In this document: positions 8,151 to 14,772 of the stretch, piece after piece
Layout: every line of letters starts with the position of its first letter
Position numbering within the stretch: the first letter of the stretch is position 1
The notes under the pieces: generated by a model
Told to the model about the DNA's origin: nothing
Seen by the model: only the letters and a program-made list of their open reading frames with translations
Database searches by the model: none
Translations under genes and position numbers: made by a program
Source: Porticoccaceae bacterium
GTDB lineage: Bacteria > Pseudomonadota > Gammaproteobacteria > Pseudomonadales > Porticoccaceae
Assembly (NCBI GenBank): GCA_023255165.1
Contig: JALRJD010000345.1
Coordinates: forward strand, 1-20,989
Reading direction: 5' to 3'
DNA length: 20,989 bases

Positions 8151-8173
8151 GAAACGTTATAATATAACAGTAA
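8151..8173. promoter_or_regulatory. Zur box
   Basis: The core GTTATAATATAAC (8156-8168) is an inverted repeat around a central A. The left flank GAAAC agrees with the enterobacterial Zur consensus, whose core is GTTATANTATAAC. It lies between zur and znuA and contains a perfect TATAAT (8158-8163), which may be the znuA -10. Zinc-bound Zur would then block RNA polymerase directly. Confidence 0.85.
8158..8163 (+). promoter_or_regulatory. Probable znuA -10 element
   Basis: TATAAT matches the sigma-70 -10 consensus exactly. The -35 at 16-18 bp spacing is poor (around 8134-8141). Transcription would begin near 8170, giving a leader of about 125 bases before the znuA ATG. Confidence 0.45.
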
Positions 8174-8184
8174 AAGAAAGCCAT

Positions 8185-8220
8185 TTGTTCCTGTTGGTTG
8201 TTCCTGTTGGTTGTTTTTGG
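8185..8220 (+). repeat. Tandem 13-bp repeats in znuA leader
   Basis: TTGTTCCTGTTGG occurs twice head to tail (8185-8197, 8198-8210) and is followed by a degenerate partial copy (8211-8220). It lies in the untranslated leader of znuA. Confidence 0.85.
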
Positions 8221-8271
8221 GGATTTTAATAAGTGGTTTTAACCCGGGGTTCGCCCAAAGGATTTTAATAA
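8221..8271 (+). repeat. Direct 12-bp repeat in znuA leader
   Basis: GGATTTTAATAA occurs at 8221-8232 and again at 8260-8271, 27 bp apart. No function is evident. Confidence 0.8.
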
Positions 8272-8294
8272 AGGCTGCTAAAAAAGGCTTGTTG

Positions 8295-9212
8295 ATGTTT
8301 AAAAAGATACAATATAACGTTTTTTTCTGGGTGTGCAGCCTGTTGCTTGCACCAGCTGTCGCTTTATCATCAGTAGTAGCCACCCCGACAAAAGCGTTGG
8401 TTATTACCACCATCAAACCGCTGGCCATTATTGCCCAGTCGGCGCTGGGTGATCGGGCGCAGGTTGAATACCTGCAATCCGCGGTGCAATCAGCTCATGA
8501 GGTCTCATTGCCAGTCTCGGCATTAAGGAAAATTGATCAGGCCGATCTGGTTATCTGGGTCGGCGAGTCCTTCGAGGCCCGCATCGCCAAATCGATCGCG
8601 CTGCTGCCACAAGATAAAGTGCTGACACTTATGCAGTTGCCATTGCAAAAACCCGCAATCAATGAACCCGCAGGGCTGGAAGATGCGAGCGCTGCAGACA
8701 GCCACAGTCACAGCAGCCTCGACCATGACCATCAGCATCTTAATTATGACCCCCATGTCTGGCTTAATCCGGCAAATGCCAACTTGATTGCCGCGCGGAT
8801 TCAACAGCATCTGGGCGTGCCGCAAAAAGCCATCATCAGCAATCAGCAAATTGACGAGTTGACCGATCAGCTGCTTGCGGCTCGCGACAAATATTATCTG
8901 GTCCACCACGATGCGCTGGGGCACTTTACCCGCGCATTTGGCTTGCAGCCCGGTCTGGCTATACGCTCCAGCAGCGGTTCCAGCCAGGGCGCCAAAAGCC
9001 ACTATCTGCTGCGCCAGGCGGCACAAACAGTGGGTGCCAGCTGTATCTTTGTCGAGCCTCAGTACGCCGATCGCGATGCCCGAGTGCTTGCCCGTGAGCT
9101 CTCGCTGCCGCTGATTGAATTGGATATTCAGGGTATTCAGCAGCCGCTTGCTGGCGACGCCTATGCCAACTTTATGTTCACCTTGGTCAGTCGATTTAGC
9201 AGCTGCTTTTAA
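8295..9212 (+). CDS. znuA: Zinc-binding periplasmic protein ZnuA
   Basis: A 305-residue cluster-9 solute-binding protein that captures zinc in the periplasm for ZnuBC. The N-terminus KKIQYNVFFWVCSLLLAPAVA is a signal peptide. Candidate zinc ligands are the His in VQSAHEV, the His in DPHVWLNP and the His pair in VHHDALGHF. A short His/Asp-rich loop (HSHSSLDHDHQH) precedes DPHVWLNP; it is shorter than in E. coli. I start at 8295 because it gives a clean signal peptide and has AAGG upstream; a longer frame upstream gives no sensible N-terminus. Confidence 0.93.
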   Translation: MFKKIQYNVFFWVCSLLLAPAVALSSVVATPTKALVITTIKPLAIIAQSALGDRAQVEYLQSAVQSAHEVSLPVSALRKIDQADLVIWVGESFEARIAKSIALLPQDKVLTLMQLPLQKPAINEPAGLEDASAADSHSHSSLDHDHQHLNYDPHVWLNPANANLIAARIQQHLGVPQKAIISNQQIDELTDQLLAARDKYYLVHHDALGHFTRAFGLQPGLAIRSSSGSSQGAKSHYLLRQAAQTVGASCIFVEPQYADRDARVLARELSLPLIELDIQGIQQPLAGDAYANFMFTLVSRFSSCF

Positions 9213-9311
9213 CCTGCCACAGAGGCGCTGGCGGGCCGATCAATTATCAACAGCCGGTGTTAAATCGTGTATCCTGCAGGCTCAATTCTGCAGCTGACCA
9301 GCGTACAAATT

Positions 9312-12110
9312 ATGACCGACAATTCTGTTCCCCTGATTCTGGTAGATGGCTCTTCCTACCTCTACCGCGCCTTCCATGCACTGCCGCCGCTCACCAACAG
9401 CAAGGGCAAACCGACCGGTGCGGTCAAAGGCGTTATCAATATGGTTCGCCGTCTGCAGAAAGATTATCCCCAGAGCACGGTAGTGGTGGTGTTTGACGCC
9501 AAAGGCAAAACCTTCCGCGATGAGATCTTCAGCGAATACAAAGCCCATCGCCCGCCGATGCCGGACGATCTGCGTCAACAGATCGAGCCGATTCACCAGA
9601 TTATTCAGGCCATGGGTTTGCCGATGCTAATTATCGACGGGGTTGAGGCCGACGATGTGATTGGCACATTGGCGGTGCAGGCCACAGCGTTACAACAGCC
9701 GGTAATCATCTCCACCGGAGATAAGGATATTGCACAGTTGGTCAATGACCATATCACCTTGATTAACACCATGAACAATACGACCCTTGATCGGGAAGGG
9801 GTGATCGAGAAGTTTGGCATACCGCCGGAGCTGATTATTGATTATCTGGCCCTGATAGGTGACAAGTCAGACAATATTCCCGGGGTTCCTGGTGTCGGCG
9901 AAAAAACCGCGCTCGGGCTGCTGCAGGGCATTGGCGGATTGGATGATATTTACGCCCACCTCGATGATGTTGCCGGCCTGGATTTTCGTGGCGCCAAAAC
10001 CATGTCGCCCAAACTCAGTGAAAACAGAGATCTCGCCTATCTCTCCTACGAGCTGGCCACCATCAAAACCGATGTTGACATGCCGATACATCTCAGTGAT
10101 CTTGCCAACGGCGAGCCAAATCAGGCCGAGCTGTTGGCGCTGTTTAAGGATCTGGAGTTTAAAACCTGGATTGAAGAGGTTCAGTCCGTTGGTTCTTCAG
10201 CGCCGGCCGCACCGACTAATACTGCCAATTCCAGCGCAGATAACCCTGATCAATCGCAAGATCTGCCGAAGGGGCAGGCCGATCAGAATCAAACCGCAAT
10301 CGCCAAAGATTATCAGATTGTATTGACCGAATCGCAGCTGCAGGCCTGGATCGACAAAATTAGCAACGCTGAACTGACTGCCGTCGATACCGAGACCACC
10401 AGCCTCAACTATATGAGCGCTGAACTGGTCGGAATATCGCTCTCGGTAAGCGCTGGAGAAGCTGCCTATATTCCTTTTGCTCACGATTATATGGGTGCGC
10501 CGCAACAGCTTGATCGTCAGTTTGTGCTCGATCGTCTGAAGCCCTATCTGCAAGACCCGGCTCATAAAAAGGTTGGACAAAATCTGAAATATGACATGAC
10601 TGTGCTGGCGCAACATGGGATCAGACTGCGCGGTGTTGCCTTTGACACCATGCTGGAATCCTATGTGATCGACTCGGTGGCCTCGCGGCATGATATGGAC
10701 AGTCTGGCACTCACTTATTTAAATGAAGAGACCATCAAGTTTGCCGATGTTGCCGGTAAGGGCGCAGCCCAGCTGACTTTTAACCAGGTGCATCTGGAGC
10801 AGGCCGGCCCCTACGCCGCAGAAGATGCGGATATCACTTTGCGCCTGCATCAGGCGCTGTGGCCAAAAGTGGTGGCGGAACCCACGCTGCGCAAAGTCTT
10901 TGAGGAAATTGAACTGCCTCTGGTGCCGGTACTGTCACGTATCGAGCGCACCGGCGCGTTGGTCGATGACACCCTGCTGTTCCAGCAGAGTCAGGAGCTT
11001 GCCGAGCGCCTGGCCGAACTGGAAACCCTGGCCTGGGAGATGGCCGGGCAGCAGTTTAATCTCGCCTCGCCGAAACAGCTGGGTGAAATACTGTTTGAAA
11101 AGCTGCAGATTCCAGTCTTGAAAAAGACCGCCACGGGTGCGCCTTCAACCAAGGAAGAGGTGCTGCAAGAGCTGGCGCTGGATTACCCACTGCCAAAGGT
11201 TCTGCTCGAACACCGCGGCCTGGCGAAACTGAAATCCACTTACACCGATAAGCTGCCGACCATGATCAATTCGGTCACCGGGCGCATTCATACCTCTTAT
11301 CATCAGGCTGGCACCGCCACCGGGCGGCTCTCATCCTCCGACCCCAACCTGCAAAATATACCGGTGCGAACCGCGGAAGGACGTCGTGTGCGCCAGGCCT
11401 TTATCGCTGCGCCGGGCAGTAAGCTGGTGGCTGCGGACTACTCGCAGATCGAGTTGCGAATTATGGCCCATCTGTCGGAAGACCCCAGTCTGCTCAAGGC
11501 CTTTGGCGCCGGCGAGGATATTCACCGCGCCACCGCCGCCGAAGTGTTTGGTGTCGACAGCGCCGCTGTTACCAGCGAGCAGCGCCGCAGCGCCAAGGCG
11601 ATCAATTTTGGGCTTATCTATGGCATGTCCGCGTTCGGGCTGGCGCGTCAGTTGGGTATTGGCCGCAAGCAGGCGGCAGAATATATCGAGCTGTATTTCA
11701 CCCGCTATCCCGGCGTGCAAAATTACATGAACAATATTCGCTACAGTGCCGCTGAAAATGGCTATGTCGAAACCTTTTTTGGTCGCAGGTTATATCTGCC
11801 CGAGATCAACTCGCGAAATGGCATGCGCCGTCAGGCTGCCGAGCGCACCGCGATCAACGCGCCAATGCAGGGAACCGCCGCGGATATTATCAAGCTGGCC
11901 ATGATCAATGTGCACAACTGGCTGGAAAACAGCGAACTGACCAGCAAGATTATTATGCAGGTGCACGACGAACTGGTGCTCGAAGTGCCGGAGTCGGAAC
12001 TTGAGGCGGTAAAGCAGGGCCTCTGCGAGCATATGGAAAAAGCCGCCGAGTTGCTGGTGCCGTTGGTTGTGGATGTGGGCGTGGGCGACAACTGGGATGA
12101 GGCGCATTAA
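9312..12110 (+). CDS. polA: DNA polymerase I
   Basis: A 932-residue enzyme for Okazaki fragment processing and gap repair. All three domains are present. The 5' nuclease has VDGSSYLYRAFHALPP, VEADDVIGTLA and GDKSDNIPGVPGVGEKTA. The 3'-5' proofreading domain looks intact, with D359 and E361 in VDTETTS, then GQNLKYDMTVL and YAAEDADITLRLH. The polymerase has D709 in ADYSQIELR, KAINFGLIYGMSAFGL and H885-D886-E887 in QVHDELVLEV. The start at 9312 matches the family N-terminus. An in-frame GTG at 9267 would add 15 unconserved residues. The ribosome binding site is weak. Confidence 0.97.
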   Translation: MTDNSVPLILVDGSSYLYRAFHALPPLTNSKGKPTGAVKGVINMVRRLQKDYPQSTVVVVFDAKGKTFRDEIFSEYKAHRPPMPDDLRQQIEPIHQIIQAMGLPMLIIDGVEADDVIGTLAVQATALQQPVIISTGDKDIAQLVNDHITLINTMNNTTLDREGVIEKFGIPPELIIDYLALIGDKSDNIPGVPGVGEKTALGLLQGIGGLDDIYAHLDDVAGLDFRGAKTMSPKLSENRDLAYLSYELATIKTDVDMPIHLSDLANGEPNQAELLALFKDLEFKTWIEEVQSVGSSAPAAPTNTANSSADNPDQSQDLPKGQADQNQTAIAKDYQIVLTESQLQAWIDKISNAELTAVDTETTSLNYMSAELVGISLSVSAGEAAYIPFAHDYMGAPQQLDRQFVLDRLKPYLQDPAHKKVGQNLKYDMTVLAQHGIRLRGVAFDTMLESYVIDSVASRHDMDSLALTYLNEETIKFADVAGKGAAQLTFNQVHLEQAGPYAAEDADITLRLHQALWPKVVAEPTLRKVFEEIELPLVPVLSRIERTGALVDDTLLFQQSQELAERLAELETLAWEMAGQQFNLASPKQLGEILFEKLQIPVLKKTATGAPSTKEEVLQELALDYPLPKVLLEHRGLAKLKSTYTDKLPTMINSVTGRIHTSYHQAGTATGRLSSSDPNLQNIPVRTAEGRRVRQAFIAAPGSKLVAADYSQIELRIMAHLSEDPSLLKAFGAGEDIHRATAAEVFGVDSAAVTSEQRRSAKAINFGLIYGMSAFGLARQLGIGRKQAAEYIELYFTRYPGVQNYMNNIRYSAAENGYVETFFGRRLYLPEINSRNGMRRQAAERTAINAPMQGTAADIIKLAMINVHNWLENSELTSKIIMQVHDELVLEVPESELEAVKQGLCEHMEKAAELLVPLVVDVGVGDNWDEAH

Positions 12111-12204
12111 TCATTTATCCGCTGATCCGGCGCAAAAAATGGTGAGCAATAATCACACTTGCAGACAAGATTAAAAATAATTTCACTTTTTTTAAATAAT
12201 TTGT

Positions 12205-12230
12205 GAACTATTTCATTTCAGCCTGTCTTA
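12205..12230 (+). promoter_or_regulatory. Sigma-E/AlgU-like promoter of candidate sRNA
   Basis: GAACTA at 12205-12210 and GTCTTA at 12225-12230 are separated by 14 bp. This resembles the RpoE/AlgU consensus (GAACTT, then TCTGA or GTCTAA) with a spacer one base short of the common length. An A/T-rich stretch lies directly upstream. Only a poor sigma-70 alternative is visible. The predicted start of transcription is near 12236-12238. Confidence 0.5.
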
Positions 12231-12236
12231 TTACGT

Positions 12237-12341
12237 GCAAGACATGATTGCTTACTCTCCCCCAACTAAGCAACTGCAACGCTGAAACTCCCAAGCAAAG
12301 CAACGCAGAACCCCGGTCCACTTTGGACCGGGGATTTTTTT
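12237..12341 (+). ncRNA. Candidate ErsA/Spot 42-like small RNA
   Basis: A transcript of about 105 bases is predicted between polA and engB, the locus that holds Spot 42 (spf) in E. coli and ErsA in Pseudomonas. It has a sigma-E/AlgU-like promoter upstream and a strong terminator at its 3' end. UUGCUU at 12248-12253 can pair with AAGCAA at 12268-12273 to put CUCCCCC (12257-12263) in a loop. That is a typical seed for pairing with ribosome binding sites. A second CUCCC is at 12288-12292. Homology by sequence to ErsA or Spot 42 cannot be claimed from here; position and architecture are the evidence. Confidence 0.6.
12311..12341 (+). terminator. Intrinsic terminator of candidate sRNA
   Basis: A perfect 10-bp stem, CCCCGGTCCA (12311-12320) with TGGACCGGGG (12324-12333), has a 3-base loop and is followed by A and seven Ts (12335-12341). 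It is strong on the plus strand. The reverse side has no U-tract, so it serves the polA/sRNA side and not engB. Confidence 0.92.
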
Positions 12342-12381
12342 GTCTGCTGCTTTTTAGTGGGGATGGCGTTAAATGGCTGGA

Positions 12382-13020
12382 TCAGTCGGCCAAAGTGTCG
12401 ACAAAGTCAGCACTCATCCAGTGGCCCAGCACCCGTTCGAGATCCGGCAATCCCTGTTTTTTAAGCGAAGAGAAGGTCTGCACGCTCAGTAAGGTACAGC
12501 CGGGGTCCATGTCACGCAGATGACGTTCCACCCCAAGCAGCGCACTCTGCGCCGGGCCGCGTTTAAGTTTGTCCGACTTGGTCAGCAGGATATGCACAGG
12601 CAGACCGGCTTGAGCCGCCCAGTTGAGCATCTGCAGATCGAAATCCTGCAGCGGGTGGCGAATATCCATCAGCAATATCAACCCCGCCAGGCTTTGGCGC
12701 AACTGCAGATACTCGGCGAGATGCTTGTCCCACTCGCGCTTCATCGCAATCGGTACTTTGGCATAACCATAGCCGGGCAGGTCGACCAGACGCTTGCCGT
12801 TATCCAACTCAAAGAAATTGATCAGCTGAGTGCGGCCCGGGGTTTTACTGGTTCTGGCCAGGCCCTTGGTTCGTGTCAGGGTATTGATGGCGCTCGATTT
12901 ACCGGCGTTTGAGCGCCCCGCGAAGGCGATCTCGCAACCCTGATCGGAGGGACATTGCTTGAGTGAGGGTGCGCTGGTGAGAAATGACACGCGCTTATAG
13001 TCAATATGGGCTGAATCCAT
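12382..13020 (-). CDS. engB: Ribosome biogenesis GTP-binding protein EngB (YihA/YsxC)
   Basis: A GTPase for late assembly of the large ribosomal subunit. Motifs are G1 GRSNAGKSS (residues 35-43 from this start), G2 in the TSKTPGRTQ region, G3 DLPGYGYAKVP and G4 TKSDK. With the ATG at 13020 the protein has 212 residues and the same N-terminal length as Pseudomonas EngB. In-frame ATGs at 13059 and 13092 would add 13 or 24 residues; none has a clear ribosome binding site. It converges on the sRNA candidate and diverges from cytochrome c4. Confidence 0.9.
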   Translation of the reverse strand: MDSAHIDYKRVSFLTSAPSLKQCPSDQGCEIAFAGRSNAGKSSAINTLTRTKGLARTSKTPGRTQLINFFELDNGKRLVDLPGYGYAKVPIAMKREWDKHLAEYLQLRQSLAGLILLMDIRHPLQDFDLQMLNWAAQAGLPVHILLTKSDKLKRGPAQSALLGVERHLRDMDPGCTLLSVQTFSSLKKQGLPDLERVLGHWMSADFVDTLAD

Positions 13021-13066
13021 GGATAAAGGGTCATTATCTCGCTGTAAGAGTTGCCGCATGTTGGTA

Positions 13067-13072
13067 TATAAT
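13067..13072 (+). promoter_or_regulatory. Possible -10 element for cytochrome c4
   Basis: TATAAT lies 90 bp before the cytochrome c4 ATG. The -35 at 16-18 bp spacing (around 13043-13050) is poor. It overlaps the possible 5' extension of engB on the other strand. Confidence 0.4.
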
Positions 13073-13161
13073 GCGCGCGCTTTAGCCGACATGGCTACTG
13101 AAGAGATGAAACCATCTATTCAGAAACACCTATTCTAGCGGATTGCACGAGTTGATTAACC

Positions 13162-13803
13162 ATGAAAAAAAGCTTTTTAACGATTATTTGTCTGGTAGCT
13201 GCATTTACGACCACTCAGAGTCTGGCATCTGGTGATGCCGCGGCAGGAAAATCCAAGGTAGCAGTGTGCGCCGGCTGCCACGGCGGTGACGGCAACAGCA
13301 TGGTTGCGTCATTCCCCAAACTCGCTGGTCTGGGCGAGAAATACCTCTATCGTCAACTGCAAATTATTCAGTCTGACGAGCGAGTAATCGTTGAGATGAC
13401 CGGTCTGCTCAATGCCTCCTCCGATCAGGATCTGCAGGATATGGCGGCTTACTACAACAGTCAGTCGCGCCAGATTTCCGGTGCACAGGAGATCACCATG
13501 ATCGGCTACAGCGATCCCGCCGAGGCAATGGCACTGGGCGAAAATATCTATCGCGGCGGCAATCTTGAAACCGGTGTTCCATCTTGCACTGGTTGCCATT
13601 CTCCGGCGGGCCATGGCAACGGACCTGCGGGTTACCCCGCTCTGGGCGGCCAACACGCCGGTTATATCGAGACCCAGCTGCTGAAATACCGCAGCGGCGA
13701 GCGTGCCAGTGGCGCCAATGCGAAAATAATGCAGGGTGTCGCCGAGCGCTTGAGCAATAAAGAGATCAAGGCGGTGGCAAACTATATTTCAGGGCTCAAC
13801 TGA
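13162..13803 (+). CDS. Di-heme cytochrome c4
   Basis: A 213-residue periplasmic electron carrier with two c-type hemes, which commonly feeds terminal oxidases. The signal peptide ends near residue 22 (TTTQSLA). The heme-binding motifs are C36-AG-C39-H40 and C142-TG-C145-H146, one per half of a duplicated fold. Methionines in MTGLLN and MQGVAERL are likely axial ligands. It precedes dsbA as in Pseudomonas. The ribosome binding site is weak. Confidence 0.95.
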   Translation: MKKSFLTIICLVAAFTTTQSLASGDAAAGKSKVAVCAGCHGGDGNSMVASFPKLAGLGEKYLYRQLQIIQSDERVIVEMTGLLNASSDQDLQDMAAYYNSQSRQISGAQEITMIGYSDPAEAMALGENIYRGGNLETGVPSCTGCHSPAGHGNGPAGYPALGGQHAGYIETQLLKYRSGERASGANAKIMQGVAERLSNKEIKAVANYISGLN

Positions 13804-13902
13804 TCTGAATCTGATCCGATTGCCGCGAGGTCGTGCGCCAGTCTGACAGGTATAACAGGATTTGTTGATTGGTTCGGGACCAGCTGCTTTTAACAGGTTT
13901 AC

Positions 13903-13907
13903 AGGAG
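13903..13907 (+). promoter_or_regulatory. dsbA ribosome binding site
   Basis: AGGAG is 6 bases before the ATG at 13914 and only 3 before the ATG at 13911. The spacing favours 13914 as the start. Confidence 0.75.
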
Positions 13908-13913
13908 TTTATG

Positions 13914-14555
13914 ATGTTGCGACAACTTTCCAATACTGTTTTTCTGACCCTTCTGCTGCTCACCTCCTGGGGTTGCGCCGCCGAAGATGAAAAGTATAAA
14001 GCCGGTATCCACTATGAAGTGCTGCCGCAAGCTGTGCGAACCGCGGACCCGTCGAAAATCGAGGTCAACGAAATCTTTTCTTACCACTGCGGCCACTGCT
14101 TCAACTTTGAATCCGTGCTCGAGCCGTGGATTGAAAAGCTTCCCGATGATGTTGATATGCAGCGCACACCAGCGATCTGGCAGCCGGCCATGGAGGTCTA
14201 CGCCCGCGCCTATTACAGCGGTGTCATGCTGAAAGTGCTCGATCAGGTGCATATGCCGATTTTCAAGGCTATTCATGTCAAGCACGATCCGATCCGTTCC
14301 GAGAAGGACTTGGTCAATATTTTTGCTGCGGCCGGTGTCGACAGCGTGAAATTTTCCCAGGTCTTCAACTCCTTTGGCATGACCAGCATGATTAATCAGG
14401 CCAAGGCGCGCGGTCGCAGTTATCGCACCCAGGGCACCCCGGAAATGGTGGTCAATGGCAAGTACAGAATCAGCGCCAGAATGGCGGGTGGTTTTGAAGG
14501 CATGCTTAACGTTGCCGATTTTCTGATTGCCAAAGAGCGCGCGGCGGCAAAATAA
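13914..14555 (+). CDS. dsbA: Thiol:disulfide interchange protein DsbA/DsbL-like
   Basis: A 213-residue periplasmic oxidant that introduces disulfides into exported proteins. An N-terminal hydrophobic segment (about residues 7-21) is a signal sequence. The active site is CGHC in SYHCGHCFNFES, where most proteobacterial DsbA proteins have CPHC. The cis-proline loop is GTPEMVVNGKY. A Cys follows the hydrophobic segment (TSWGCAAED), but the residues before it do not fit a standard lipobox. Cytochrome c4 lies directly upstream, the usual arrangement in pseudomonads; DsbA could help keep c-type cytochrome cysteines in order. Confidence 0.9.
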   Translation: MLRQLSNTVFLTLLLLTSWGCAAEDEKYKAGIHYEVLPQAVRTADPSKIEVNEIFSYHCGHCFNFESVLEPWIEKLPDDVDMQRTPAIWQPAMEVYARAYYSGVMLKVLDQVHMPIFKAIHVKHDPIRSEKDLVNIFAAAGVDSVKFSQVFNSFGMTSMINQAKARGRSYRTQGTPEMVVNGKYRISARMAGGFEGMLNVADFLIAKERAAAK

Positions 14556-14558
14556 TTG

Positions 14559-14588
14559 CTTTGCAGTTATCGTTGATTAACTGCAAAG
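14559..14588. repeat. Perfect 11-bp hairpin after dsbA
   Basis: CTTTGCAGTTA (14559-14569) and TAACTGCAAAG (14578-14588) are perfect inverted copies around an 8-base loop. It starts four bases after the dsbA stop. No U-tract follows on the plus strand, so it is a transcript-end or stabilising hairpin and not a classic intrinsic terminator. Confidence 0.75.
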
Positions 14589-14676
14589 ACGGATCGGGGC
14601 GGTGTTATAGATCGTGCAAATATCCGTAATGATTCGAAGTACTTTATCGCGCACACCCTGAGTATTAAAATCCGCC

Positions 14677-14707
14677 CCTTTGGTCGGTTCATTCCGCCGA
14701 CCAGAGG
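14677..14707. promoter_or_regulatory. Strong hairpin in the serC leader
   Basis: Arms CCTTTGGTCGG (14677-14687) and CCGACCAGAGG (14697-14707) pair over 11 bp with one wobble around a 9-base loop. The arm GGGGCGG (near 14594-14600) could pair with CCGCCCC (14672-14678) as a long-range or competing helix. It lies 65 bp before serC. A role as a cis-acting leader is inference. Confidence 0.4.
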
Positions 14708-14772
14708 TAATAAATTACTGCTCGCCATTAAGAGCATTTAAGAAACGCTATCAAGAGACGTTATAACCACCA

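Noticed and set aside
9267..9311. Longer polA starting with GTG at 9267
   Set aside because: It adds 15 residues not found in Pol I and has no ribosome binding site.
12141..12192. Terminator for polA at the T-rich stretch before the sRNA promoter
   Set aside because: The T-tract at about 12187-12193 has no stable stem directly before it; the A/T-rich DNA fits better as an upstream promoter element.
12248..12523. A 91-codon plus-strand reading frame between polA and engB
   Set aside because: It crosses the sRNA terminator and runs antisense into engB, with no ribosome binding site or recognisable protein features.
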